Made by a program: the position numbers and the translations under genes. Positions 11,426 to 23,172 of a DNA stretch of 64,000 nt are shown in pieces (position 1 is the stretch's first letter; each line of letters opens with the position of its first letter). A model generated the notes under the pieces. It saw nothing but the letters and a program-made list of their open reading frames with translations, did not search any database and was not told the DNA's origin. The stretch is from positions 248,783 through 312,782 of the forward strand of contig QZLH01000002.1 in the NCBI GenBank assembly GCA_003833135.1, in the 5' to 3' direction. This DNA is from Oehlia diaphana (taxonomy: Eukaryota > Glomeromycota > Glomeromycetes > Glomerales > Glomeraceae).

Positions 11426-11627
11426 TTAATGATATTTCCAATACCCAAAAGTTATATTTAAAAGATAATTTCTATCATTTTTTGTTAGATCAGGTCTAAA
11501 ATAAGGTTCAATAGGAGATGGAGGAGATGAAAGTATGATATCATCATTAACAGTCAAAAGTGATGAAATAGGTGTTCTAGTAAAATATTCGACTTCATTA
11601 TTATTATTCATCAAATTAATTGGTAAA

Positions 11628-11660
<33 letters not shown>

Positions 11661-12057
11661 ATGAATGTATTTGTAGTTTGAACAGAAATTCCAATTTCAT
11701 TTCCAACTTCACGTGCAAGTCGTTTTTGTTCAGAATTCCAAGCATTTTTTATTTTATTTGTAGAATGTAATTTATTAAAAGTTATCCTCATTTCACTTTG
11801 ACAATGTTTCCAATTATAAGTACCATTTTGTCGATTATTTCTAGCCCAATTATGAATAAAAATTCTTTCGATATCAGAAAGAGGATCAGGACAAACTAAT
11901 CAAAGAAAGAAAAAAAAATTTTAAACAAAAAAAAAAAAATTATAATTTTATATATCAGATATATAGTATATTATATTTTTATACATACGTAGAGGATTAA
12001 GTTTATCATTCCAACTAAAAAAAAAAAATTTACAAATTTACAAAAAAAAAAAAAAAA

Positions 12058-12123
<66 letters not shown>

Positions 12124-12415
12124 AAAAAATAAAAAAAAAAAAAAAAAAAAAAACTTTATATAAATATGTAAGATAGTAATTATAGAGAGATTAAAAAAAA
12201 AAAAATAATTACTAATGACTAATTTGTTTGTTATTAAATGGTATCTTTCTACTTAATTCTGCGAATGGACTTGGATGGTTAGGATTTTCCAACATAAATT
12301 GTATAATGATTTTTTCATTCTAAAAAAATAAAGGAAAAAAAAAAGTTAAGAAAAAAGATTAACACAAAAATTGTCCATTCCAATTACTTACATATGGATC
12401 AAATAATCGGGGCAT
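11426..12415 (-). CDS. MYB/SANT-like DNA-binding protein
   Basis: Four exons (12415-12392, 12319-12213, 12014-11989, 11895-11426) join in frame to give 208 residues starting MPRLFDPY. Two divergent MYB/SANT-like repeats are suggested. The first, about residues 9-52, ends in QISHYWNDKLNP, the usual third-helix pattern of a MYB repeat. The second, about residues 56-110, has PLSDIERIFIHNWA and later KIKNAWNSEQKRL. The C-terminal half is low-complexity, with an 11-residue serine run coded by a TCA repeat, and ends in an aromatic tail (YLLNITFGYWKYH). Small proteins with this double repeat are common in Rhizophagus, from memory. A nuclear DNA-binding role is inferred. Introns 2 and 3 carry very long A/T runs. 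Confidence 0.65.
11628..11660. repeat. GAT/ATC trinucleotide microsatellite inside the MYB-like gene
   Basis: About eleven uninterrupted GAT units on the plus strand code for a poly-serine run (TCA codons) in the minus-strand MYB-like gene. Copy-number change would alter the protein length without shifting the frame. Confidence 0.85.
12031..12152. repeat. Poly-A/poly-T block within intron 2 of the MYB-like gene
   Basis: Nearly pure A on the plus strand, broken by a few T residues. Such tracts are prone to length error in sequencing and assembly. Confidence 0.8.
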
Positions 12416-12428
12416 CTTTTTTTTTTAA

Positions 12429-12500
12429 AAAAGAAAAGCGAAAGAAGAAAAGCGAAAAAGGAAAACGAAAAAAGAAAAGCGAAAAGGAAAAACAAAAAAA
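12429..12500. repeat. GAAAAGCGAAA-type purine repeat in the 5' flank of the MYB-like gene
   Basis: Several imperfect copies of GAAAAGCGAAA on the plus strand, which is a C/T-rich TTTCGCTTTTC tract on the coding strand just before the start codon at 12415. It may lie in the 5' leader. Confidence 0.6.
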
Positions 12501-13778
12501 GAAAAATTAGAGACCAAGTTATATTTATATTGAAAAGTCGGATTATGGGTTTTTGACTTGCCAAAATAAATAAACGAAAGGAGAACAAGTTAAAACCAGT
12601 TAAATTTCCAATTATGTTACCTAAGTTACCCACATAAATTGTATACAAACCGAAAAAATTGCCTTAATATGGATGATTTCTAGAAAAAGAACCGATGGTA
12701 CATCAATAATTCGATTAATATGGATTAGAACTTTTTAAAAAGAATTTTGAGATGATTGATTAGATTCAAATGCACGAAGCCCCCTAATTCTCTTTGATTC
12801 ATTTCCATTTTAGAGGTTTAATGAGAATAACGAAGTTTTGTTATCGTTCTTCATATTTAGATAAATTAAATTCTATATTTGGAAAGAATATATCATATTC
12901 AGTCTTTTGAATGAAAGACTTATGCCTTGTGATCTAATCCACATGTAACTAACAAATAACATAATTGTTCACATCAAGTATAATATTTTTGATTTTTTTA
13001 ATTTTCTTTTTAAGAAAAAAACCCAAAAAAATGACATCATCTAGTTGAGAATTAAGAAGTATATACTAAATGACGCAATTTTGAATTTAGCCAAAAACGA
13101 TGATCTTGTACGACCTGCGCCATATCATTATTATCATGAGATTTTTCTACTGTCTATCAACACCTAAGCCAACAACCTTTTGTAGTTTACAGTATATCCG
13201 GCAAATTCCATTTTAGAAATCTAGAAATGCTTTTCAAGATATTTTAAGATATATTGTTCATTTATTTCTTTGTTCATTTATTTTTTTGTTCGTTTGTTCG
13301 TTTCTTTGGTAAAATTATAATTTGGAAACTGCGGTACGACTCATATTGAAATCTTTTTTAATTTGCCGGCCTTTATTATTATTTATTCAGGGGTAGTTTA
13401 TTTTTGTCGATCAACACACGAATTTAGTACGATGGTTTTACAATGGTGTTTCCAATGGAAAAACTCATTTATTATTAATCATTCGAATGAAAAGGAAAAA
13501 AGAAAAAAATGAAAAAAAAAGAGAAAAAAATAAAAATCGGTAAATGATTTATCCAACTTCTATGTATCTAATATTCCTTTTATTATTTTCATTTTGAGAC
13601 ATGGCTTTAATTGATGGTTTTTCAATTACTCTAAATTATAATTGTTAATTGTTTTCACTTTTTTGGACACAATTTTAAGCAGTATATATGCCGTCATCAT
13701 AATGGGGCAAAATCTCCGGACAATGCTAATTTTGGTCCTATTGTTCAGCCCAAGGCGTAACACACTGCTCACATTGCT
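12501..13778. other. Intergenic region between divergent MYB-like and Argonaute genes
   Basis: No coding sequence recognised. It must hold the promoters of the two divergent genes. Only the TATA-like site near 13779 is distinctive. A purine-rich stretch lies at about 13493-13540. Confidence 0.4.
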
Positions 13779-13788
13779 TATATAAAAG
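13779..13788 (+). promoter_or_regulatory. TATA box of the Argonaute gene
   Basis: TATATAAAAG lies 62 bp upstream of the ATG at 13850. Transcription start about 30 bp downstream would leave a 5' leader of about 35-40 nt, and no ATG lies in between. Confidence 0.5.
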
Positions 13789-13849
13789 TACCTACCTCCC
13801 TACCTTAAAATTCCAAAAAATTTTATTACATAATTTGAAAAAAAAAACC

Positions 13850-16570
13850 ATGTCAAATATGTCAAATGAAAGAGTAAGAAGAAGGGTAAACGAAAAGGTG
13901 AAAGAAAAATTGAAAGAAATAGAGACTCAACCCGAAATTAGGGACCCAAACGAGCCTCCTGTTCCTATTCTTACACGAAAAGAATATGGTGATGGATACG
14001 GAAAAGTGGGAAGACATGTTGAAGTGAAAGTCAATAGCTTTGAGGTGACAAATATCTCCAAATACGACAAATTTTTCAAGTATAATATTGAGATCAACCC
14101 TATTGATAAGGACATTGAAGTTGACGTCAAGAGGGAAAGGTCAGACTATGGCAAAAGTATTCGACGCAGAGTTCTTAAAGAACTTAGTTTTAAAATGGAG
14201 GATTGGTTTCATGAAGTAGTTTACGCATATGATGGTGGCTCTACCCTCTACACAACGAGTTATCTGGGATTTGATAAAGCGAAAGATGTAAAGGCAGTCG
14301 TAAAGGAAGAAATTAGTATTGCAGATTTACAAAATCTTGATGGCGAACCCACTCGATATAAAGTAATCATTAACCGTTTAGACACTATCATCGAGCTAAC
14401 TCAAATAAATAAGTACATTAATGGAGAAGAATTTGAGTGGGAATTTTTCAGCGACGAAGCTTTTAACGTTCTCAACTCTCTGATCCATAAAGTGGGAATG
14501 GAAAATGAAAAATATATTCAATCCGGCAATAGTTCAATCTATAACAAAGAAAATAAGAAAATTATTAGTGGTGGTGTTGAATTGTGTCTCGGATGGTTCT
14601 CAACCGTAAGGCCAGGCCAGGGAAGCTTGTTCATAAATGTGAACCCTACATACACCACTTTCTATCAACCATTAAATTTAGATAAATTTCTTTTCCAATG
14701 TTTTTTTTCAAAGTATCAAAACCTTCCTAATGAAATTAATGCTTTTCAACTGAAGAAAATTAACGAAATACTCAAAGGCCTACTTGTTAAACCTCTACAC
14801 CTGGAACCTATCCAAACTGGGAGACGTATTAGAAGACTTCTAGCTGCTACCAAAGTAAATCGTTTTAGATATAAGCCAAGAGCAGATTCGGAAGAAACAT
14901 TTCCACTTGAAAGATATTTTAAGGAAAGATATAAACTTAAGGATTCATCAAGACTTTATGTTGAATTAATGACTGACGATGATACAAGTATTGCATGGCC
15001 AGTTGAATTCTGTAAAATTATTGAAGGACAGCGTTATAGCAATAAGAAGTTGTCTGGAAAACAAAGAGGAGAAATAATTTTGCTTGCAAAGTTTAAACCT
15101 TCCATGAATGAACAAGAAACGATCAGAGGAGCTAAAGAAATATTACAATTACAGAATGATCCTACTGGTGTTGGAATGAAAGTTGAACCAAATTTGGCCA
15201 AAGTGGATGCACGTGTAATTAAATCTACGGATGTTAAATATGCAGGAAAAACCATGAAACCTAACAATGGACAATGGAATCTCAGAGATGTCAAGTTTGT
15301 CGAAAGTGGGGAACGCCTCGAATTTTGGCATGTAGTGATTTTTGAACAAAGTAAATGGATGCCCAAGGGAGAAGCTATTAGTTTTATCGAAAATCTCGTA
15401 AGACAATGTGAATCACAAGGGATGAGTATAGCAAGAAATAGACCGGAAATCCAATATCTCCAATATTATAATAAGGGACCTAATGTCGTGAAACAAGCTT
15501 ATGAGGATGCAAGAAATATACTTAGAAGGCCACCACAATTAATAATCTTCATTATTCCTGGTGAAAAGTCACCAATCAATACTGAACTTTACGAAACCAT
15601 CAAACGAGTTATGGATACTGAAATAGGTTGTCTTTCTCAATGTGTAAGCGTAGATTCTAGGAAAAATTTTCGCAGTCCTCAATATTGTGCCAACCTTGCT
15701 ATGAAAATCAATCTTAAACTTGGAGGAGTAAACTCTATTTTACCCGAAGATAAACTACGACTTCCTAGTGGAGAAGAAGTACTCTTTCTTGGTGCTGATG
15801 TAACTCATCCAAAAGATAAGAATGGTAAATCCATATGTGCAGTTGTTGGATCACTTGACAATCAAGCCGGTCGGTTCATTACAAAATATCAAGATCAAGA
15901 ACGTTCCGGAAAGGAAGAAATTCTTGAAATTGATAAATTGATTAAAGAAATCTTGAGGGAATATTGTGATTATCAGAAGAGAAGAAGTAGAGTCAAGAAT
16001 AATGAAGTAATAACACTCCCACCATGTATTATTATGTATCGTGATGGTGTTAGCGAATCCCAATTTGAACGAGTTCTCAGGTGGGAACTTCCAAAGATTA
16101 AGGAAGCATGCAGATTATTCCGGCAAGGTTATGAACCAAAGATCATTTTTTCAGTAGTCGGCAAACGACATCATACGAGAATTTTCCCAGTAGATCCCAA
16201 AAATAGGATGGAAGCAGATAAGAATGGAAATTGTCTTGTTGGAACAATTGTTGACAAAAAAATCACACATCCTACACTTAATGATTTTTACCTCCAGTCA
16301 CACTTTGCAAATCAAGGAACAGCGCGACCATCTCATTATACTATACTTCATGATGATATAAAATTAACAATAGATGAATTTCAAGGTCTAAGTAATACAT
16401 TATGTTATAACTTTCAACGGTCCACATCCAGTGTCAGTATTCCAGCACCTACATATTACGCTCATTTAACTTGTGCTCGGGCGAAAATGTATTTGACAAC
16501 ACATAGGGGGAATATATATTTACCTAACGTGCACAGAAATCTCAAAAATTATCCAATGTATTTTATGTGA
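13850..16570 (+). CDS. AGO: Argonaute protein, intronless, with complete slicer tetrad
   Basis: A single uninterrupted frame of 906 residues. The start is ATG 13850; an alternative ATG lies three codons on, and the frame's upstream TTG is not a plausible start. Argonautes load small RNAs and silence matching transcripts. The order is N-domain, linker, PAZ (roughly 230-390), MID and PIWI. The PIWI block is strongly conserved: FLGADVTHP (D650), KEEILE (E690), MYRDGVSESQF (D732) and SIPAPTYYAHL (H872) form the DEDH slicer set. The MID pocket keeps the residues that bind the guide's 5' phosphate (the Y and K of YETIK, the Q of SQCV, the lysines of MKINLKLGGVN). It ends in MYFM, close to the usual MYFA/MYFI tail. 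Glomeromycotina carry an expanded Argonaute set (known). Most neighbours have introns and this one has none. An A13 run follows the stop codon. Confidence 0.95.
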   Translation: MSNMSNERVRRRVNEKVKEKLKEIETQPEIRDPNEPPVPILTRKEYGDGYGKVGRHVEVKVNSFEVTNISKYDKFFKYNIEINPIDKDIEVDVKRERSDYGKSIRRRVLKELSFKMEDWFHEVVYAYDGGSTLYTTSYLGFDKAKDVKAVVKEEISIADLQNLDGEPTRYKVIINRLDTIIELTQINKYINGEEFEWEFFSDEAFNVLNSLIHKVGMENEKYIQSGNSSIYNKENKKIISGGVELCLGWFSTVRPGQGSLFINVNPTYTTFYQPLNLDKFLFQCFFSKYQNLPNEINAFQLKKINEILKGLLVKPLHLEPIQTGRRIRRLLAATKVNRFRYKPRADSEETFPLERYFKERYKLKDSSRLYVELMTDDDTSIAWPVEFCKIIEGQRYSNKKLSGKQRGEIILLAKFKPSMNEQETIRGAKEILQLQNDPTGVGMKVEPNLAKVDARVIKSTDVKYAGKTMKPNNGQWNLRDVKFVESGERLEFWHVVIFEQSKWMPKGEAISFIENLVRQCESQGMSIARNRPEIQYLQYYNKGPNVVKQAYEDARNILRRPPQLIIFIIPGEKSPINTELYETIKRVMDTEIGCLSQCVSVDSRKNFRSPQYCANLAMKINLKLGGVNSILPEDKLRLPSGEEVLFLGADVTHPKDKNGKSICAVVGSLDNQAGRFITKYQDQERSGKEEILEIDKLIKEILREYCDYQKRRSRVKNNEVITLPPCIIMYRDGVSESQFERVLRWELPKIKEACRLFRQGYEPKIIFSVVGKRHHTRIFPVDPKNRMEADKNGNCLVGTIVDKKITHPTLNDFYLQSHFANQGTARPSHYTILHDDIKLTIDEFQGLSNTLCYNFQRSTSSVSIPAPTYYAHLTCARAKMYLTTHRGNIYLPNVHRNLKNYPMYFM

Positions 16571-17660
16571 AAAAAAAAAAAATTTGGAAAAATAATTTAC
16601 GAAGTGAATAAAAATAATTAAAAGCGCGGGTCTAAGGTTGTTTTAGTGTTTAAGGTGTTTTATGAAGTTTAGAATAAAAAAAGAAATTACCTGCAACATT
16701 AATTGCTATTATTGGAAGTTTATAAATTAGTATAGGATGCATTATGTAATAAAGAATTATATAGACCGGCATACAATTTATATTTGATATTCATAATATT
16801 AATAGATAATCTTAATAACAATTATATTAAATAAAGATTTTTTACTAACGATAATTAATATAACATTACAAGTATATCGTTTATTAAATAAATCACGTGC
16901 ATATGAAGTATAATAAATTAGTAATTGTATTAATTGTATTAACTGTTAATTGTATAAAAGTTATTAAAAAAAAAAAGATGCTAGTTTGTGACCGGTTGGT
17001 AGATTTGATTGATCGATCATGATTGATCAACGTTGCAACGTGGCACTCACGGCGTTTCTCCCTATAAGGGAAAGTTGAGTAAGTAAAGTTTTGAAGATCC
17101 GTATACTTTAAAAATATATTTTCAACTTTTTTCAACGCGAAAAAAATGCGAAACCGGAGTGAATATATTTTAAAATATTTTAAAACAATATATTTTCAAC
17201 GCGAAAAAAAAAAATGCAAGACCCCAAAACCCCCCCCCCAAAAAAAAGAAATTCAAAAAGTTACACTAACTTGAATCAATATATTTATATATATGGGTAT
17301 ATTAATTTATTATTAGTTTCATCCTTTAATTTTTATATTACATCATATGATGTAAATACAATTTTATTACAAATGCATTAATTTATATGAAATCGGAAAA
17401 GTCGGAAACACGGAAAATATAATTATGATCGCGTAAATTGCGTCAATTACAAATAGACTTTTATTGATTTCATAAAAAAAAAAGTTACATCAAAGCTTAA
17501 AAAAAAAAAACCGTAATTTTAAAAAATCTTTTATCTATTATAAATCCCGTAATACATATTAAACTTAAAAAAAACTTAATGTGTAAAAAAAAAGAAGTGA
17601 TTACTATCTGTATATTCTCATATATACTATTGTATATATACATAATATCATATTAATACT
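16571..17660. other. AT-rich intergenic region with a short direct repeat
   Basis: No gene seen between the Argonaute 3' end and the hypothetical gene. A sequence of the form TATTTTCAAC ... CGCGAAAAAAATGC occurs twice (about 17115-17149 and 17189-17216). A C9-11 run near 17230 is unusual here. A near-palindrome (TTGATCGATCATGATTGATC) lies at about 17010-17030. Confidence 0.4.
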
Positions 17661-18254
17661 TTATTCATCTAAATCTGATATGGTTTTATCACTTTCTTCA
17701 CTTACTTCACTTTCTTCTTTTTCTTTTCTTTTCCTATTTCTTACTTGCCAATATAAATAATCCTTATCATAATCCTCCTTAAAATCATATTTAACAGCCA
17801 AAGTAGTCCATTTTTCATCACTTAATATATCAAATTCACGAGGTGAAATCTGACAATATTTATAAGCATCATCGATTCCACATAATTTTTGACAATTAAA
17901 AAAGTGATAAATTCTAATAGTTTTTCTTATAACCTTATAATTTCCTTTTAAATTAATATCATTCATTAATTTTTGTTTAACTTTTTTTCCATTTTCTTGA
18001 TTAAATTTTATTTTATATTGATTCATAACATTATAAAAACGGAATAAATTTTCAAATTTAACGTATAAATTTTTTTCAGTTTTACTTTGAATAGCTTGAA
18101 CGATCCCATTAACAACAGCCTTTCTATCCACATCGTCTTCCATATTTAATGATACGGAAAAAATGTTATTATTTGTTGTTATATGAACATTTTTTAATTG
18201 AATCAATTTTTCAATTTCCTTAACGAACTTATTATAAAGTTTGTTATGATCCAT
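17661..18254 (-). CDS. Hypothetical protein, 197 residues, charged with acidic tail
   Basis: A clean single-exon frame with ATG at 18254 directly after an A-rich leader. The protein is Lys/Asn/Glu-rich and predicted mostly helical, with KVIRKTIRIYHFF and a later ISPREFDILSDEKW, a basic RNRKRKEKEE patch and a Ser/Glu/Asp C-terminus (EESDKTISDLDE). There is no signal peptide or membrane segment. I recall similar small proteins in Rhizophagus but no function, and the family is not recognised. Confidence 0.6.
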   Translation of the reverse strand: MDHNKLYNKFVKEIEKLIQLKNVHITTNNNIFSVSLNMEDDVDRKAVVNGIVQAIQSKTEKNLYVKFENLFRFYNVMNQYKIKFNQENGKKVKQKLMNDINLKGNYKVIRKTIRIYHFFNCQKLCGIDDAYKYCQISPREFDILSDEKWTTLAVKYDFKEDYDKDYLYWQVRNRKRKEKEESEVSEESDKTISDLDE

Positions 18255-18307
18255 TTTTTTTTCTTTTTTAAATAAATTTAATAAATTTATAAATAAATAA
18301 ATAAATA

Positions 18308-18316
18308 ATATATATA

Positions 18317-18349
<33 letters not shown>

Positions 18350-18366
18350 GATATATATATATATAT
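18308..18366. repeat. TA dinucleotide microsatellite
   Basis: An almost pure (TA)n tract with a few TG interruptions, followed by poly-T. It lies just upstream of the 18254 start codon, in the promoter-proximal flank of that gene. Confidence 0.85.
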
Positions 18367-19862
18367 ATTTTTTTTTATATTTTTTTTTATTTTTTTTTTT
18401 TTTTTTAAAAATAAAAAATTTGTGGATAATTTTTGATTCTAATGATTTTACTTCGGTTATTTAAATCATTTAAATATTCAAAGTTTTTTTTTTTTTTCTC
18501 CATATTAAGAAATTTATTTTTATTATTACAATAAAAATTAAATATTTTAACCAATCGGTTGTCGAACGGGACAATCTGTTAAAGAAATTCCATGTTTTTA
18601 GAAAATTAAAACACCGAGAATCGAGTATCACAGGGAATTTAATTATCCCAAATGGGTAAGTTGAAATAACTTCTATATAAGAAATCGTAAAGAAAAAAAA
18701 AAAAAAAAATATGATGTGATTTATAGGAAACAAAATATTTATATAAATTAATTAAAATTCGCGACAATTTAATATTAAATATAGTAATTATTAATTCATA
18801 TCATTGGTCATTGGTACAATATTAATATAATGAAAACAAAAGTATAATGTTCCTTATTATTATTAAATCAAAAAGATAAAGTAAATCAAAGATCATTATT
18901 ACTAAAAATTTAAACCTTTTACGATCTCTCATTAGTAATTTTTAAAATTATCATTAAAATCTGCATTATCTTTTATATAATAATGGTATGAATTTATATT
19001 ATTGTATAAAAAAAAAAAAAAAAAATCTTTTTTATTCTTTTGATTTACTTTTTACCTAAAGAATTTGAGATTCATTGATATCATTTGACCTTCTTTCTTC
19101 CTAGAAATAAATCGGGTAAATCAAGAAGCGCGTTACAAAGCTCTATAGAAAAAAAAAAATACTGGATTGGGGAATGAAAAAGAACCAATTAAAATCCTTT
19201 GTAACACCTTTTATTTTATCATTTGTCAGATATCAAAATAAATAGTAAAGTCGTAAAAAAAAAATGATGATATAATTATAAAATATATATGTTACACTAA
19301 AAGGTCTCTAACACGTTTCATATTTATTTACTTTATTTTAACAATGATAATGAAGATTATATTTATTTTATTTATATCGTGGAAGCAACAAATTCCGAAA
19401 TTAACCATTACGTATTAAATTACGGATAAACGTTAAGTTTTAGAATAATAAAGTTTTGCCGAAAGTTAGCTGATCAACCGCAGATAAAAAGTGGTTGATG
19501 ATCATTACTAAATGATTTTTTTCGTCGAAAAAAAAATTAAAAAACGTGATTAAATAACGTGATAATGTGATATTCACTTAGATCTTTTATCCCGATTTAC
19601 AAATAATTTAATAATTTATAATGAATATAAACATTTCTATTTATATATAAAAAAAAAAAAAATTTTTTTTATTTTAATTTAATTTAGTAAGATATAAATT
19701 TTTAATACATACATGTCACAAAACTAATTTACATGCATCTACATGCACAACCAATCAAATCTTCCGAACCCCTCACGTTACAAATGTAAACTATACAAAC
19801 AATGAACATACAGTAAATTAACATGCAGATCATAAAAAGGAAATGTCAGAATATGAATACAA

Positions 19863-19879
19863 GAAAAAAAAAAAAAATA

Positions 19880-19966
<87 letters not shown>

Positions 19967-19981
19967 TTTTTTTTTTTTTTT
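19863..19981. repeat. Alternating long poly-A and poly-T blocks
   Basis: Runs in the order A, T (about 26), A (about 60 with one T), T (about 19). The facing A and T blocks could fold back on each other as hairpins. Exact lengths are likely unreliable. Confidence 0.75.
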
Positions 19982-20481
19982 GGTTATAATAAAAAAAAAA
20001 AAAAATCTTTAGGTAATAGATTCAAAATGGTTATTTTATCTTATTTTATCATAAATTTTATTTGATCTAATCGATCTTTACGTATTTTTTTTTCTTTCTT
20101 TTCAATTAAAATAGAAAGTTTGAATTTTTACGTTGTATTTAGAAATATTATATTATTATATTTAACCCCTCAGGTCTAGGCTCCCGAATTTCATATTGAA
20201 TTAAAAATTCAATTCGACCATTCAGTCGAATCACTCTTTTAATCTATTAAATTTTTAATTCATCCTATTTATTGATGGTCATTTTGACGATAAAATGTCG
20301 ATAAGCATGATACTAACCTAAATATCTTACATATTAACATATGAAAATTATTATTATATAATATGTGATATAAATTCATTGATAAGAAAATCCTCTAATA
20401 ATAATAAATTATAAATGTCATTAAGTCGTTAAAAAAAAAAAAAAAAAGAAATTCATTACAGAATTTTAATTTTCTTTCAAT

Positions 20482-21961
20482 ATGGTTAAAAAATTTTGTG
20501 AAGAAATAGTTGCTCACTATAAAAAACTTTATGAAACTGGAAAAGATTATGATGTAAAAATTTATACCGGTGAAAACTCAAATGTGAAAGAATTTCATGC
20601 TCATTCTTTAATATTAAAAACTCAATCTGAATTCTTTAAAATTTCTTTTGAAAAAGACATTCAAAAGAAGGATGGTTATTTCATTATAAATTTAAATAAT
20701 TCTCCAAAAACTTTTGAAGTTCTTTTAAGGTATTTTTGGTATTTTTGGTATTTTGAAATTATTTTTTATATTTTTTTTTTTTATAATTAATTAATTAATT
20801 AATTAATTAATTATTTTTCTTAGATATATATATTTTGGATGTGTTGATTTAACAAAATTAAAACCTAATGAAATATTAGATTTATTATTACCATCAGATA
20901 AATTTGGTCTTAACCCTTTAAATGATTATATTCAAGAAATTTTGATTAAAAAACATCGTAAATTTATTCTTAATAATATTATTGAAGTTATTGAATCAAT
21001 TTATCAAAAAAAATCTTTTAATCAATTATGGGATTTATGTCTTCGACATATTTGTGATTATCCAGATTATTTATTTGGATGTTCTAAATTTCTTACTTGT
21101 AATCCTATTATTTTAGAATTAATTCTAAAAAGAGATGATCTTAATGTTAGTAATGAAATCATTCTTTGGGATAATTTATTAAAATGGGCATGTGGTCAAA
21201 ATCCTATTATTCAAAAAGATATTAAAACTTGGGAAAAAAATGATTTTATTGTAATGGAAAAAAGATTATATAGATTTATTCCTTTAATTAGATTTCATTA
21301 TATATCTCCTGAAGATTTTCGTTCAAAAGTATATCCTTATAAAGATTTATTATCAAATGATTTAATTAATAATATTCTTGATTATCAAAAATTAGATAAA
21401 AAACCATTTATTAAACAACTTCCTAGATGTACTTCAATTATAATTAAATCTCAACATTTTGCTATTTTTTCTAGTTGGATTGATAAAAAAGAAACTTTTT
21501 ATTATAATTTATCAAATACTCCTTATGATTTTAAATTACTTTATCGTTCTAGTAAAAATGGTGAATTAATTACAGCATTTCATGAAGCATGTGATAATAA
21601 AGGACCTACTATAGTTATTGCAAAGATTAAACATTCTGAAGAAATAGTTGGAGGTTATAATCCATTAGAATGGAATACAAGTGGTTTATGGAAATCAACA
21701 AAAGATAGTTTTTTATTCACTTTTAAGAATAGAATGAATCTTAATTCTTCAAAAGTAGGGTATAGTAAAGGTGATCAATATTCTATACATTGTGGTTTAG
21801 GTTATGGTCCATTTTTTGGTATTGGTATTGATTTAGGTTGTAATTCTGATGGTACTTGGATAAGTAATATATCATCATCTTCTTCTTATTCAAAGATTAA
21901 TTTACCATCAATTTTTATGGTAGATGATTATGAAGTATTTCAAGTTATTATTAAAAATTAA
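20482..21961 (+). CDS. BTB-BACK-TLDc domain protein
   Basis: Two exons (20482-20729 and 20824-21961) join in frame to give 461 residues. The 94-nt intron contains an (AATT)n run. The BTB domain (about residues 20-110) has the typical DYDVKIYTGEN ... EFHAHSLILKTQSEFFK start. A BACK-like helical region follows (about 130-235, with LILKRDDLNVSNEIILWDNL). The C-terminal TLDc domain (about 285-461) includes ELITAFHEACDNKGPTIVIA and VGGYNPLEW. The family acts as Cullin-3 substrate adaptors through BTB; TLDc is linked to oxidative-stress protection (known). BTB-TLDc proteins are greatly expanded in Rhizophagus. No Kelch repeats are present. The substrate is unknown. Confidence 0.9.
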
Positions 21962-21974
21962 TATAACATATATT

Positions 21975-22160
21975 AAGTATAACAAACATATTTTAAATTT
22001 TATAGATGATAACATATTTTAAGATTTATAGATAATAACATATTATAAATATATAAGTTATATTAATAATAAAATATTTTAAGTTATATTAATAATAACA
22101 TATTTTAAGTTATATTAATAATAAGTTTTATTTATATCATATTTTAAGTTTATAAAATTA
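21975..22160. repeat. Imperfect tandem repeat in the BTB-TLDc 3' flank
   Basis: Several imperfect copies of a roughly 25-bp unit of the form ACATATTTTAAGTTATATTA begin about 15 bp after the stop codon and so probably lie in the 3' UTR. Confidence 0.7.
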
Positions 22161-22549
22161 GTTCATACGTAAAATAAGTTATTCTAAATAAGTAATTTAT
22201 GATTTATTTGTTTATATGTTTGTCCAAGTATTTTTTCCGAGATTGATATGGTCACGGTAAGAGATTTTTCCGAATCAGAAGCCATTCATCTTACAGGACA
22301 GAACGGTCTATCATTTTTTTTTTTTTTTTGTCGACAAGGATTGTTTTCGCCGAATATATAATAAGATTATCAGTTTATTTTTTATAACCTATTAAATAGT
22401 TTTTATAACTTAAAAAATGTTTCCATAATATTTTACTATAAATTCTATTAAAGTAAATAAGTATATTAAAAATAGTATATGCACGTTGGCATATATTTAT
22501 TGTGATTTTCAGTTATAAAAAAAATTAGAGTTTAAAAAAAGGGCAATAT

Positions 22550-22700
22550 TAAACAATATTAAAAAAATATTATAAATAATATAACAATATTATAACAATA
22601 TTATAACCATATTATAACCATATTACAACAATATTATACATTATAATAATATTATAATAATATCATAATAATATCATAATAATATTTATATTAACATTAT
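22550..22700. repeat. ATTATAACA / ATAATATTATAAT tandem repeat
   Basis: Roughly 9-12-bp AT units with variants ATTATAACA, ATTATAACC and ATAATATC repeat over about 150 bp. Confidence 0.75.
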
Positions 22701-22980
22701 ATTAACAGTTTAAGAACATTTCAATAAAAAAAAAAATTATTAAAAATTTTTTTTTTTTTTTTAAAACAAAAACAACAAAACAGATCCTTCTCTTCTATTA
22801 TTATACTTAAGGAAAAAAGTAAATTATTAACATTTTCGGTTAAAACATTCTTTTTTATTTATTTATATTAAAAAAACAGTGATACAGTAAAACAAAAAAA
22901 GTAATTTAGATTTATTATATCAAAATTAATTAAAATTTTTCCGATCCGATTATCTGACTATTGATGCATTATAATCAGCT

Positions 22981-23172
22981 GCAAAATCTGGTCGCAGAAC
23001 GCATTAAAAATTCATTTCTCATCCAAAAAAGGAAATATGTCATGATCAAAAATTAAATTAAAAATGTTGTACACTTTTCACTGATTTACACGAACAGTTA
23101 CATGAATGAAAAAAAAAAATGTGTTGAAATGAATAAAATAATATATTATGGCGGACTGCGGTCAGATTTTGC
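22981..23172. repeat. Inverted repeat, 22-bp arms, possible worn MITE
   Basis: The left arm 22981-23002 (GCAAAATCTGGTCGCAGAAC...) and the reverse complement of 23151-23172 match at 18 of 22 positions. Weaker similarity (ATTCATTTC) continues inward. No target-site duplication was identified. Confidence 0.4.

Larger units (their letters stand above)
18255..20481. other. Repeat-rich intergenic region
   Basis: No gene recognised. It contains a TA microsatellite with poly-T (about 18308-18406) and several A/T homopolymer runs. The open frame seen here (about 19823-20065) is only Lys/Phe codons from homopolymers. Confidence 0.5.

Noticed and set aside
19823..20065. 80-codon open frame of Lys and Phe runs
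   Set aside because: It arises only from poly-A and poly-T blocks and is not protein-like.
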